NCBI GenBank assembly: GCA_002150815.3
Contig: NDFF03000316.1
Coordinates: 248,001 to 312,000 of the forward strand
Reading direction: 5' to 3'
Source of the DNA: Grammothele lineata
Taxonomy: Eukaryota > Basidiomycota > Agaricomycetes > Polyporales > Polyporaceae
DNA: 64,000 nucleotides
Part shown: in pieces, positions 24,392 to 35,961 of the stretch
Position numbering within the stretch: the first letter of the stretch is position 1
Layout: each line of letters opens with the position of its first letter
Notes under the pieces: generated by a model
What the model was told of the DNA's origin: nothing
Seen by the model: the letters and a program-made list of their open reading frames with translations, nothing else
Databases searched by the model: none
Made by a program: the position numbers and the translations under genes

Positions 24392-27160
24392 TCAGCCCTT
24401 ACCACCCACCCTCCCCCTCCCCACCATCAACGCCGCCCCACACGCCAACGCCGCCCCTCCCACGACCAGCAAAAACACGTCCCGCACCGCCCCGACGTAC
24501 GCGTCCTCGACTGCGCGGCGCAGTGCGGGGGAGGGGAGGGAGGGGATCGCGGAGATGTTGGCGCGCACGGCGGCGGCGAGGGAGGGCGGGAGGGAGGGGA
24601 TGGAGAGGAGGCGGTGGGTTAGTTGGGTGGTGAGGATTGCGGAAGATAGGCTGTACGGAGACGCAGGAGGGGGAATGGGTTATGAGTGAGGGAAAGGAGG
24701 GAGAGGGAGAGGAACCGGGGGCGTACGCGAGACCGACGGAAGCGCCGAGGAGCTGCGCGAAGGTGACGAGGCCCGTCGCTTGCGAGACCATCTCGGGCGC
24801 GTCTGTGTATTGCGCTTGTCCTGTCACGATCTGCTCGCCGTGCGTCGCGCGTGACGAAGCGTACAAACAAGCGTGGTTACGCGTCAGCGCGCCCTGGACA
24901 CTCGACTCGGACGGAAACGAAGACGAAGACATACGGTGTTCTGGATAGCCGCTCCAAGCCCGCACCCGAGCAAGATCTGGTACCCGATCATGCGCGCGTT
25001 GTACGTGTCCACGCCAACTGTGAACAGCAGCCCACCCCCTACGGCGGCGAGCGCGGGCGCGAAGAGGAGGAAGGGCCATACGTGCCCGAACGCCTTGGAT
25101 AGATTAAGGTGGGAAGGGATGGGGTGACGTCAGCGTGCACGAGGCGAGAGGTGGTGGGTGAGGAAGGGACGTACGGATACGAGGACGCCTGATATGGCGG
25201 ACACTGCGTGAGGAGCCAGACGGGCATGTTTAGTTACTACAGCTAGAGACGGAAAAGAGACTACTTGCTCAGGACGCCGGAGCTGCGCACGACGTGCCCG
25301 TCGTTCAACGTTCAGTGTCCGCGTGCGAGTGGGGGAGGGTGACGTACATCATGAACGGGAGTATGTCTATTCCCGAATGGGTCGCCGAGCTGCCCTTCAG
25401 CTGGTAGAAGAAGGGCTACGAGTTGGGTTCAGTTTGAGAAAATGGTGGTGCGCGTAGACTGGGGCTGACCAGGTAGTACTGTTCGGAAGTCTATGAGAGG
25501 ATGCCGGACCGGAAAGGGTGTATCGAAACGTACCGTCGTAACCTCGAAACAAACGTTAAGGAATGCCTGATCGAAGTAAGAAGTCTCAGTGCGAATGTCG
25601 AGCGTAGTGCACTAGGCTCACGCACCGCCTCAAGACAAATCCCAAGCATACTACCCGTGACGATCATCTTGATCGACAAGATCGCCTTAGAACCCAGCCT
25701 ATACTCCCACGCTACAAACACCAGGATCAGAACGACTCCCTTCCCAAGCGATCCAGCAATCAGCGTCTATAAACCAACCGAAATCAAACACGCAGCACCA
25801 GTACTCACCACAACAAGGAGCGCAATGACCACCGGGTCGCTCCACGGCCTCGTATTCCCACCCCACTGGAGGGGCAGCAGGAGGAGCGTGACCATCGCGA
25901 CGCTGAGGAGGGCGCCGACGTAGTCGAGCTCGCGCCATTTGCTGCCCCCGGCGCGGTCTGTGGGAGGGAGGTTGGGGAGGAAAAGCACGACGAGCGCTAT
26001 CGCGACGCCGCCGCACTGAAGACGGTGCTCATGTCGTGAGTGTGAGTGGGAGAAGGGTGAGCGTGAGGGACGTACTGGGAGGTTGAGCCCTATGGTTACG
26101 AGAGGGAGAAACTCAGACAGGTTCCCGAAGACGGACAAGGCTGGAAGAGAGACTGACAAAAGCACCACCTGGAAGCACCGAAGCCGGTTTCAGAAGGGAC
26201 GTCCGTAATGGTCCCACTGGCAGACGTACCTCCACGTCGCGTGCTCTAGAGGAGGAAACTGATTAGCACACGCCCGAGGCAAGGCGTGGACGGCACGAAA
26301 CTCACCACTGAGCGCACCGCCTATAATCGGGCCCGCGACGGAGCATATAGCATATATCGCGCCCATCGTCCCAAGCAGCATTGGCCGTTGCTTCACCGTC
26401 GCGATCTGCACGATGACGCGATGACATTAGCGCACACACAGCCCATTCTCTTCCCTCACGAAACTCACGCGCGCAAAGAGCGACATAACAGCGATCCACA
26501 ACCCCGCCGCACCTACCCCCGCGAACGCGCGGCCGAAGATGAGCACGTCGGGCGTGGGGGCGGTCGCGCAGACGAGGCTGCCGATCTCGAAGAGGGCAAT
26601 ACAAATGAGGTAGACGTATTTAGGGTAGAAGATGGAGAGGATCTTACCGAAGAGGAGCATGAGGCCTGCCTGGAAAGTGGCATTGTCAGCGCGCGGACGA
26701 GGCAAGGAGAGCGGGAAGGAGCGGTGGCGGAAGAGGAGGGGCGAGATGGGTGTATGCGCGTTGGCGTTGATGTGGCGGGACCGGGGACGCACTTGTGGGA
26801 GGAAGTATGCGCTGGCGATCCATGTGAGGTCAGAAACGGCGTCAAAGTCGGAGGCAATGGTCGGAAGGGCGGTCGAGAGGATGGTTTGGTCGAGAGCTGT
26901 AAGGGCGAAAGATACTGAGAACGCTCTACGTGTACACAAAGAGTGTCAGTAAGACATCCATAACAGCTCTAGTGCCTTTGAGTAAGCACGTACATGAACA
27001 CAAGGACGAATTGCGTCGTCGGGAGAGGATGAAAGTCGCCCTCGGCGCTCAAACTCTCCTTCTCTCTGTCCCGCGAGCGATTGATGGGCATCGATTGACT
27101 TTCAACCGACGAAGGAAAGTGCTGTTCGCTGCTGAAAGTCGTCTCCGAGAGTGCAGCCAT
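24392..27160 (-). CDS. MFS exporter, DHA2 (14-TM) drug:H+ antiporter type
   Basis: A plasma-membrane efflux pump of the fungal multidrug or mycotoxin class. The start is ATG 27160, with a polar N-terminal tail before the first helix. The DHA2 motif ALDQTILSTALPTIASDF follows in exon 2. Later exons give FGRAFAGVGAAGLW, AICSVAGPIIGGALS, then HATWRWCFWLNLP split over very short exons, GGVAIALVVLFLP, SGIDILPFMM, GYQILLGAGLGAAIQNT and EMVSQATGLVTFAQLLGASVG. The C-terminus is a Gly/Arg-rich tail ending at the stop near 24392. I count about a dozen introns, some exons being under 30 nt, and found no frame break. The substrate cannot be read from sequence. No biosynthetic backbone enzyme is adjacent. 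Confidence 0.85.
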
Positions 27161-28093
27161 GGTGCCTCAGTCGAAGAGGGCTCTGAGATCTGAAGGACGA
27201 ACTCCGCGAGGCATGCCTCAGGGATCGATACCGCGTATAAGTGCGCGGCACGAGTGCGGCCGTCGAGCGAGGCAGCCCGCGGAAGTGACCCGCACGGCTC
27301 ACCGTGTGGGCGGCAGTAGGTGAAGGATAGGGAGTGAGGTCAGATCGATGAACACATGGGCGCCGCCGGGGGACGGCGGCCGCCTCGTGCGGAACTCTGA
27401 GGTTGCTCTAAGCATAGGCTTCTCGCTTCGAACCGAGCTGCATTCGCAGTAAATGCGACGGAAGAGGGGCGAGGCTCTGGGGAGAAGCAGGCGGGGAGAG
27501 AGGAGCTTCGGAGTGAGAGCTGCACGCTATCGACAGGCACGAGGTTGCGGTCATGCGCGCGAGCTAGAAGTCGAGTGTCGGAGATGAGAAGGACGAGTGG
27601 CAGGTCGGAGCATGGAAACGTTTTACGTTGGCCCGCCATTTATCTCAGATAAGTTGGCCGAGTTTGGTATGATTGGTCGAGCCAGGGAGGAGGATGGTAA
27701 CTTCGCAGGAAGAGTATAGTCGTAACTGGGGAAGGAGGAGGACCGGAGTCGGCGTCTTGGAAACGAAGAGAATCCACGTGTGATGACGTCATCCATGTGA
27801 ACCCCAATCAAGCAGTGGTGGACCCGAGCCAGGGAGCCTGTAAACGGCACCGGCGACCATGCATCTTCATCTTGGACTACAACCTCCCGAGAGCTTCCTG
27901 CGTGCCGGGCACGCCAGCATAGAGTAGGACTCCGCGCTCTCCGCGCAGTATCTACTTGTCATGACGTCCCTCCGAGGCGGTCTCCGGTCGCTGCTCCTCC
28001 TACACGCGCATACACAAACCTTCGTCCTCCGTCCTGATCCCAATTCCCCGTAACACAAACCCTCCAACATCGCGCCATTCGCGCCATTCACAG
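27161..28093. other. Intergenic between MFS exporter and P450
   Basis: No gene is recognised. The stretch at about 27960-28030 reappears in diverged form at 33001-33090, so this flank was part of a duplicated segment. Confidence 0.5.
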
Positions 28094-31000
28094 TCACTTG
28101 CGCGGAACGAACCTCACAGGCACCTCCCCAATCCCAAAATTCATATACGTCCTCCCACTCACCACCCGCGCCGCCCACTCCTCCCTCGTCTCCGACTCGC
28201 CCGCCCGCGAGAGGCGCTCCACGCGCCACCCGCGCACCAACCGCGCGAGGAAACACACGCCCTCCGTGAGCGCGAAACGGCGCCCAATGCCTTCTCGCGT
28301 GCATGTCGTTAGCCTATCCGAAGCGAGCCCCGCAGAGAGAAAATGGAAAGACGTACAGACGCGGTTGCCTAGGGAGAACATCGTGAGCGCGTTCTCCGGC
28401 GCGCCGTACCACCGCTCGGGCTTGAAGGCCTCCGGGTCTGGGAAGTGACGCGGGTTGTGGTCTATATGGAATGGCGCTTCGTCAGCCAGTGGGGGCGTGC
28501 CTGAACGAAATGTGGAGACTGAGGGAGCTGCAACTCACGTAGACCAACGGCGTCGACGACGAAGCGCGTCCCGCGCGGGATCGCGACGCGTTCGTCGCGG
28601 TTAGGGCCGACGTGCTCTAGGATGATGTCTTCTGCTGTGTCTCGGATCCACATGAACCCGGCCGCTGACGGTCGCAAGTCAGAACTTGGAGAGGCATCGA
28701 GAGTGTGCGCTGGAGGGAGTCGACTACTCGAGTACTCACGGAATATTCGGGCTGCTTCTACGAAGCATGCTTGTACCTTCTGGAGTTTGGGCGAGTTGGC
28801 GAAAGTCTGGGATGCTCCGTGTCAAGCGTCGTAGTAAATAGTCGAAGGGGAGCGCGATACTCACAAAGTCCGCCTCGGTCGGCATGACGCGCATCACTTC
28901 CTCATACATCTCCTCTTGGAACTCTTCGTGGATCGCCATGAAGGCGAGCGCCGCGTTGAGAGTCATAGCCGTCGTATCTGCAAAGCAGGGCCTCGTGAGT
29001 GCTGGTGTTTTGGACATCATCAGCATGACAGAGCTCGTACCGTGCCCAGCGAAGAGCATAATGAAGGTGTTCCCGATCTGTACAACGAGCATCAGGTCCG
29101 GGAACACGCCAAAGACAGGTGGGCCCGACGTACTAGTTCCTCGTCAGTCATACCCGCCTTCGAACTCCTGTTCTCCTCCTCAGTCGACTGGATCATCAGG
29201 CTCAGGATATCGTTCTTCAATGGTGCGCCCGCAGCGAGTTCCTTACGCCGCGTACGGATCATCTCCTGCATGAAACTTAGCGCGGACTTGGTGGCTACGT
29301 CGAGGTCCCGGAACCTGGTGGATGCTCAGCAAGATGCTCCAGTGCGAGAATAACCATCGTGATGACGGCTTTACCTCTTCACGGGGAGCCAATACGCCCA
29401 CTTCGGGAGCAACAGGCGGAGGATATGGTTATGGGAGATGATATTGAGCGCTTCTCCGAAGGGCAAAAGGAATTCGACGCGAAGGGACGCGAAGGGACGC
29501 GAAGAGACGCGAAAAGGGACGCGATCAAGCGCCCGTGGAGAGACGCGACTCTTCCATATACGACAGATGTACATATTCTCATGCATCATCCTCGTTGAAT
29601 GATCATTTCTTGATGTAAATCTTCTGTGAGAGTGCTATACCGTGTCTACCCTATGTTAAACATTGTCGATATACCAGGATAAGGTCCGGTATGGGCCTCT
29701 TCGTACCAGCAATGCGTCTGAGTGTGCGTCCCTTCGCGTCCCAGTGCGCGTCCGATCGCGTCTCCCTCGCGTCCTCGATCGCGTCCCTCGGCGTCTAATT
29801 TGCGTCCCCTCGCGTCCGTCTGCGTCTCGGGCGCTTCCCGTTCGCGTCCCCTCGCGTCTCTCAAACGCTACACAACGCCACATCGCGTCCCCTCGCGTCC
29901 CCTCGCGTCCATCCGCGTCCTCGCACATCTCGTCGCTGCGGTTTGTCCTGTGCTAAGAACACTGATGTTCCTCGTCGCAGCGCGCTGCTTTCTCGTTACT
30001 TGATCTCTAAATGTGCTATAAGTAGTATGTTTCATTGTGAGATATATCTCCGAGTACACGTCGTTTAATGCCCGTTCACTAGACTCGTGTACAAGGTGGC
30101 TGGCTTTGGTACCGGGATGCGGGCACTGGCAAGCAGTGTCCAAGTATGCCATGGATGTAGCAAGAGTCGGCTCGACTTCTGACACGCAGCCTAGACTCCG
30201 GAAGCAGCATCGACACAGCAGGGGCCTTGTCGAAAACTTGAAGCACTCAGTGACTCGAAAGGAGAGCAGGGGACGTCCTAGTAAGGCCAGGGAAGGGTCA
30301 TAAGCATCGTCCATACCCATGGCCTCAACTCAGGACACAACCAGGTGTATGTCGGAACATACATAGGACGATTAGCTTCAAATCGTATAAGTAACGTATA
30401 AGAACGAATAGGCGCCGCGTCCCCTCGCGTCTCGGATCGCGTCTCGACGCGCGTCTCTTCGCGTCCCCGATCGCGTCTCTCCTCGCTGCTTTGCGTCCCT
30501 TCGCGTCCCTTCGCGTCGAATTACCTGTGCCCTTCTCCGAACGACATCTGCCCAGATTCGGCGATGGGCGCCCCATGCGTCATATCCCACGGGAGCGAAT
30601 GGCCGAACCCGCTTGAGGAGATGAGTACGAGCGCGAACTACGTGAAAGTGCACGACGGGTTAGATTGTAGAAGGACCTAGAATGAACGCTACGGAGACGA
30701 GCCTTGTTGGTGAGCGAATTCACGCTCGGGAGATTCACAACAGATTTGGTCGTCCAGCCTTCTGCGGCGATCATCTCGTCGAACACGCGGCTGGTCTCGC
30801 TCCAGACAGAAGCGTACCTACGCATGCGTACGTCAGCATAACGGGCCGGGCAACACACGTTGAGTAGATTACTGCGTTATACGTACGTTTTGTTCTCGAA
30901 AGCGGGACTGATAATCCGTCTAAGCCTCCTCCACTCTTCACCGTTTGCGGCGAAGAGGTTGGGTCCCCAGAGTCTGCGAACGTCACGCACTAAGGCACCA

Positions 31001-31512
31001 AGAAACACCTTCGAGAGCTCAGAGTAGACGTACGTGGTGATCACCGTAGTGTCCGGAGACTTGGTGAACTGACCCTTCGTCGAGACGATCTGGCGCGCCA
31101 CTTCGAGGGAGGACGTGTATATCGCCGGGGATCCATGCAGATAGGGAAGAACGGAGATGGTTTCGGTCCCCGCGCGCGCATACACTGGGTGTGCTGTGAG
31201 GGAGGCGAATGGAAGGATCGTAATCCCTACTCACCTTCCTTGCGCCACTCCCATTGCCATCCGAGTCCCGGATTGAAACGTCCTGTGGGGATCCCCGCGC
31301 CTAGGGGAGATATCGGGGTCGCGAGGGATCGTAGGCCCGGGAGGTAACCAGTTTGCTGTACGCCATGGCCGGTGAGCCACGTCTTCGTTTGAATGAGCTG
31401 CGGGGCGGAAAGGGCGTACCTTGGCACATTTGAAGTAGTTGGTGATGCGCTCGGCGACGAAGACGGCGAGCAGGGCGAGTGCGACAGCGAAATAGCCTTG
31501 TACTTCAGTCAT
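28094..31512 (-). pseudogene. Cytochrome P450 interrupted by a transposon (P450-1)
   Basis: A membrane-anchored fungal P450 monooxygenase, complete apart from a transposon in one exon. The start is ATG 31512 with an N-terminal anchor helix (FAVALALLAVFVAERI). Recognisable parts in order: QTGYLPGLRSLATPIS, ARQIVSTKGQF, the I-helix LFAGH with DTTAMTL across an intron, the ExxR motif in CFVEAARIF, the PERW region (FPDPEAFKPERW), and the heme loop FSLGNRVC followed by IGRRFAL. The stop is at 28094. The element at 29461-30532 splits the codons for MSFGEALNI; removing it and one copy of the 9-bp duplication would leave an open frame. No other lesion is visible, so the inactivation looks recent. It is a close relative of the P450 at 33709-35961. 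Confidence 0.8.
29461..30532. mobile_element. Non-autonomous DNA transposon, copy 1 (1072 bp)
   Basis: The element has terminal inverted repeats starting GGGCAAAAGGAATTCGACGC on the left and GGGCACAGGTAATTCGACGC on the right (read inward). It is flanked by a perfect 9-bp target duplication, TTCTCCGAA, at 29452-29460 and 30533-30541. Next to both ends lie arrays of a degenerate GGGACGCGAA / CGCGTCCC unit (about 29480-29525, 29740-29930 and 30415-30515). No transposase is encoded: the longest open frame (29868-30320, minus) is broken by a 2-bp difference in copy 2. A 9-bp duplication is typical of Mutator-like elements, but class assignment is inference. Confidence 0.9.
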
Positions 31513-31799
31513 TGCGTCTGCTGGTGAAGAGAGGGAAGAGTGAATGGGCGCAAGTAGAATTGGAGAGGTCAAGACGAACCCTGCCCCGCCAGCTGGAACA
31601 GCGCGCAGGCATTCGTAACCGGACTTCGTGCACACCCCGCCGCCCAGGAACCTCGCTACGTGGTGATGTCATATCAGGGCTTCCTAGTCAGCGCACATTC
31701 AGAGTCACCACTAATAGCTGCCAGCAGTGATTTTGAATAACGTCCGAGGAGATCTCGATCTCGCCCCCTGGGCGCTGATTCTGATTTTGACTTACGTTG

Positions 31800-32473
31800 G
31801 TATCGCTCACTAGGCTGAGACGACCCACGACGTCGCACCCATCACACTTCGTCCCGTCCAGGATAAGTACGGGATTGGCGACGTACTTGTGGGTGAGGGA
31901 CTTGAGGACCGCGAGTACATGGATGATCGGGTTGTTCTGGATCCCCGCGCGGGATGAGTGGTCGCAGAAGGGCGAGAAAGAGCGAGCTAAGACTACCTCT
32001 ACGCCCAGCTGGGCGGCGGGCGCTGAGCCTGCGGCGCAGGATTCCTTCGCTGATGCAGCATGCTGTCGCCGGTAGTGAGCTGGAGCGGTATCAGCACAGG
32101 ACAGCCGTAGATCGAAGCGCGCTCTGACGAACAAATATAAATGGCATTGTGCTGTCCGAGCAACGATTGTCAGCTACTAGAACGCGTTGTTTACAGCCAA
32201 TTCCAAGAGGACAGGCGTACACGCTCATGGAGTCCTCGTCATTGAAGATGTCGAGGGCTCCCCTGGCGGGAGTAGTGTGTGGGTCTCGCAGGAGGCCCTG
32301 ATCTTGCGATAGATCCAGTGAGATATATGCGCGCTAGTCGATACAAAGGCTGACTGTCTCACAGGCGAAGGTAAGGGGTGGAAGGGGAGTGTTGGCGGAA
32401 GCGTGGCCTGAAGAGAAGGACAAGTTAGGTTGACAGCAGAGGACGGAGACGACGGCACGCGCGTTGGATGCAT
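31800..32473 (-). pseudogene. Broken CECR5-like HAD hydrolase, copy 1
   Basis: A decayed copy of the hydrolase at 44262-46183. Collinear remnants on the minus strand include MHPTRVPSSPSS (the intact locus has MHPTRVASSPSS in the matching position), a block equivalent to the GVLLRGPHTIPAAKRALDI exon reduced to RDPHT..ARGALDIF, a CPFIF-like remnant of the micro-exon, QLGVE, and PIIHVLAVLKSLTHKYVANPVLIL for the SDQIIQAHTILKSVAHKYADKPVLVL exon. The HAD nucleophile motif DIDGV is destroyed, and frames shift between blocks. The 3' half of the gene is missing. It lies directly upstream of P450-1. Confidence 0.7.
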
Positions 32474-32499
32474 CGTCTCAGAGGGAACCGAGCCCCGGG

Positions 32500-32990
32500 C
32501 GTCACAAAGGCGAACGCGTTACGCCTCCCGAGGACGCGTGCTCCACTAGCCACTAGGGTCGCGAGTCGCGACCTGTCACGACGTGGACGTCCGAATCAAG
32601 CAGACGAGACGCTCAAAGGAGCAGAACGCGACGGAACGTATTACGTCATGCGAGTTGCAGGGAAGCCCGGCCCGGATGCCGACGCGGCGTTTAAGCTTTT
32701 TTTTTCCAGTCCGATTTCGCGCCTTCGTCCACGCAGTGGTCCTCGACGACGTCGATGACGCGTCCTGCCTGCAGCGATCGTCCTTCACTCGCCCTCACCT
32801 ATTCTGATCGTGTCTAACGCCTCGCCAGACGATCGCGCGGCGCTGTCCGGTCTGCTTGTCGGATTCTTCAACACCCTCTCGTCGCCTCTGGCGCCACCAT
32901 CGCGCGTTCCCGTCATACGCTTCAAATCCTCACCTGGAAGACCGCTTGAGAGGAATGCGCCCTTGCCGGCACCACAGCTTCTGCGCAGGA
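32500..32990 (+). pseudogene. Broken 5' end of the dysferlin-domain peroxin with its upstream region
   Basis: This stretch matches 39640-40130, which is the promoter and first exon of the intact peroxin. The start codon is changed to GTG at 32810-32812. The following SNASPDDRAALSGLL..FFNTLSSPL is a recognisable version of the intact SKASQDDGAVQSAPLVEFLNTLPSPL. After that the frame is lost and the rest of the gene is absent. The 35-bp block at 32586-32620 is shared with two other sites (see 39701-39735 and 44060-44090). Confidence 0.7.
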
Positions 32991-33000
32991 TCCACTTGGC

Positions 33001-33530
33001 GTGACGTCGCTCCGAGGAGGACTTCGGGCGTTGCTCCTCCTACTCAGTACCTGCGCATACACGGACTCCCTGCGTCCTCCCAAGCCCCGACCTTGACACA
33101 AGCCCACAAGCGTCTCCCCATCCAAGCTTTAGTCCCTTCTGCAGAACGAGCCGAACGGGTTATATGTATGTATGTACGTCTCCGGTCCCAATATTGTTCA
33201 TACCCGCGAACCACCCGCGCCGCCCACTGTCATGGCCTTCCTGGCTCTCCCCCTCTTCCGATGCAAGGCGGCCCGCACTCCGCGCCGCTGCCATAGGCTG
33301 CGCTCCATCTTCGCGAGGAAACACACGCCCTCAGTCCTAGTAGCCGCGAAGCACCGCCCGGTTTCTGCGCACACCCCACACCAGCCCGTTCTCTAGCCCG
33401 CTCGTGCACGCACAAGCTCGCGCACGCGCCGATTGTCTAGGGAGAACGTCGCGGCAAGGCGCTTTCTCTCGCACTGCGCGCTGCCACTCATGATCGAACG
33501 TCGAACGTCTCGGGTCGCGGGTTACGCTAT
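33001..33530 (-). pseudogene. P450 remnant, 3' end only (P450-3)
   Basis: The interval repeats the downstream flank and last exons of P450-1 (about 27960-28440). Diverged matches include the TGACGTCxCTCCGAGG..TTGCTCCTCCTAC flank at 33001, the ACCACCCGCGCCGCCCACT block near 33210, the CGCGAGGAAACACACGCCCT block near 33315, and the CTAGGGAGAACxTCG heme-exon boundary near 33437. The reading frame is lost. With the neighbouring peroxin and hydrolase remnants, it marks a duplicated and rearranged segment. Confidence 0.6.
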
Positions 33531-33708
33531 AGAGCTGTGGCTCCTTTATCCCAAAGATGCGAACGAAGAGGGTGCGCTCCATTGTACCTCTAGGTTTCGA
33601 ACAATCGAATAGTCAGAGCTCCCGGTAATGGAGATGCAGGCGTGACAAGCACACTAGAACCGGAGTCGTGTCACAGTTAGAGGAAGGGAATCCGCGGTCG
33701 CTTCAGGG

Positions 33709-35961
33709 TCAGGCAATACGCCTGACAAGGCGGATAGGCATCTCCACAATACCGAAGTTCGTCACCGCCTTGCCCTGCATGTACCGCGTCTCCCATTCCT
33801 CTCTCGTCTCTCCTTTCAGCGGCAAAATCTCGAGGCGCCAGTCGTGCACGAGCTTTGCGAGGAAGCAGACTGCTTCGGTTAGGGCGAACCGCCGTCCGAT
33901 GCCTGATGAAGCGTCATGCGGGATTCAGGGGGAGCGCGACATTGGCGTGATACGGACACTACTCACAGACGCGAGGACTCATCGAGAACATCGTCAACGC
34001 GTTCTCATGCGTATCATACCAGCGCTCCGGCTTGAACGCCTCCGGGTCCGGGAAGTGGCGGGGGTTATGGTCTGCCGTAGTTCAGATGTCAATGTATGGC
34101 CGCGCGGGATAGGGAAAAGGAGACGGACGCATTCCGATGTTATCGACGACGAGCCGCGTTCCCTTCGGGGCGGCCAGGCGCTGGTCATGATTGGGCCCGA
34201 CGTGCTCGAGGATCAGGTCTTCGGCTGTGTCGCGGATCCACATGTAGCCTGCGGCTGTAGTAATAGACTATGTAAGTTAGATGTTGTTCAAGTATAGGCG
34301 TTCGTACATACGGAAAAGGCGTGCAGCTTCGCTAAAGCAGGCTTGAACTTTCTTCAGCTTCGACGAGTTGGCGAACGTCTGCGCATGTAAAACTCAGGTC
34401 GCGTCATGGCGGGGAAAAGGAGCGAGCTACGTACGAAATCAGAAGGAGTAGGCATGACGGTCGAGACCTCCTCGTACATATCCTCTTGGAACTCCGGATG
34501 GAGGGCCATTAGGCCAAGAGCGGCGTTGAGAGTTAACGCGCACGTATCTAAATACTCGTTGGACACCCTGAGTCATATACATATGACTTGGCTACAAAGA
34601 CAGCTTACCGTGCCCAGCGAACAAGAGAATGGCCGTGTTGCCTATCTGCAAGACATAAGCATGCTTGTCAGTGATGCGCAAGGATCGATCAAGCTCACCA
34701 ACTCTGAGTCCGTCATGCTGATCTTCCCATCCTCCTCTGCGGACTGAATCATGAGGCTCAGGATATCGTTCTGCGGAGTGACCCCAGATGAAAACTCCTC
34801 GCGGCGCGCCCGAACCATGCTTCGCATGAAGCTCTCCTGCACTTTGATCGCTCTTTTCAACGATCTGAACCTGAGGTAATCTCAGCGGTCTGTAATCAAA
34901 GACGTGAGGCAAACAACGAAGCATATTTATACCTTTTCACAGGAAGTGCGTACGCCCATTGCGGAAGCAGAAGCTGTAAGATGAGGTTATGTGATATGAT
35001 ATGAAGCGCCTCTCCAATGGACATGTCGTTTGACGAGCCGTCCTTGAGGTCCCACGGGAGTGAGTGGCCGAAGCCAATCGCCGCCATGAGTATGAGCGCG
35101 ATCTGCAACCGAATGTCAATATGCGCGTATTGTACAAGAACGTGCCCTAGAGGAGATGGATCACGGAAGACAAAGTGCTTACCCTGTTAGTCAGCGGGCT
35201 GAAGTCGGGGATATCGACGGTCGACCTGGCCGACCACCCTTCTTTAGCTGCCATCTCATCGAAAGCGCGCGAAGTCTTCGCCCAGAGCTCAGCGTAACTG
35301 GAATGGGGTCTGGGTGAGTGCGAACGTATAGCGGGCGAACTTGGGAATCACGTACGTGGCATTGGCGAACGCGGGTGTCATGATCCGGCGAAAGCGCTTC
35401 CACTCTTCGCCGTCTGCTGCGAAGACGTTGGGGCCGGGACAAACAACATTAACAAGACATGTGCAACGAAAGTGGAAGACATACAGTGTGCATTCAGTAG
35501 TCTCCTTCGCCTTGTAGAACTGACCTCTAGTAGAGACGATCTGGCGAGCAACTTCGAGCGAGGACGTATATATCGCAGGGCCGCCGAAAAGCAGAGGAAG
35601 AGATGAGATCGTCTCGGTCCCGTATCGCGCATACACTGTAAGCGAACGGTCAACGACCAGAGTGACGCGCGAGCCTCAAATACTCCGTGAGATGTTACGC
35701 GTACCTTCCTTTCTCCACCGCCACTGCCAGTCTCGTCCGGGATTGAATCTGCCAGTCGGGAAAGAGGCTCCGAACAACGATATGGGCGTTGCGAGAGAGC
35801 GCAAGCCGGGAAGATATCCCGTTTGCTGATACGATTCAGATTAACACGTACGGCACAAGGAGAGCGTCATGTACCTTGGAGAATTTGAAGTAGTTCACGA
35901 CGCGCGTCGTAAGGAAGACGGCGAGGGCGGTGAAGACGAAGCTGGCAACGCTGATAGCCAT
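33709..35961 (-). CDS. Cytochrome P450 (P450-2), possibly impaired
   Basis: A close relative of P450-1 with the same intron layout. The start is ATG 35961 with an anchor helix (SVASFVFTALAVFLTTRVV); the stop is at 33709. Motifs: QTGYLPGLRSLATPIS, ARQIVSTRGQF, MSIGEALHIISHN, I-helix AGHDTCALTL across an intron, ExxR in CFSEAARLF, the PERW region, and the heme loop FSMSPRVC followed by IGRRFAL. The heme loop has Ser where P450-1 has the usual Gly, four residues before the cysteine. Near 35450-35500 the splice acceptor used in P450-1 is gone. The former intron reads through in frame, adding about 16 residues before GPNVFAADGEEW. Whether the enzyme still folds is uncertain. Confidence 0.7.

Noticed and set aside
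24392..27160. MFS exporter as part of a secondary-metabolite cluster
   Set aside because: No polyketide synthase, peptide synthetase, terpene synthase or cluster regulator is visible nearby. The P450s alone do not establish a cluster.
29705..29935. Regular CGCGTCC-type repeats that look like a CRISPR or satellite array
   Set aside because: Units are degenerate and contiguous without unique spacers. They lie inside a bounded transposon and recur in its second copy.
29868..30320. A 150-codon open frame inside transposon copy 1 that could be a transposon protein
   Set aside because: The second, almost identical element has a 2-bp difference that breaks this frame, and no transposase motif is present.
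28094..35961. Repeat-induced point mutation as the cause of decay in duplicated genes
   Set aside because: The broken copies show deletions, frame changes and mixed substitutions, not a strong bias to C-to-T changes. The transposon copies remain GC-rich and nearly identical.
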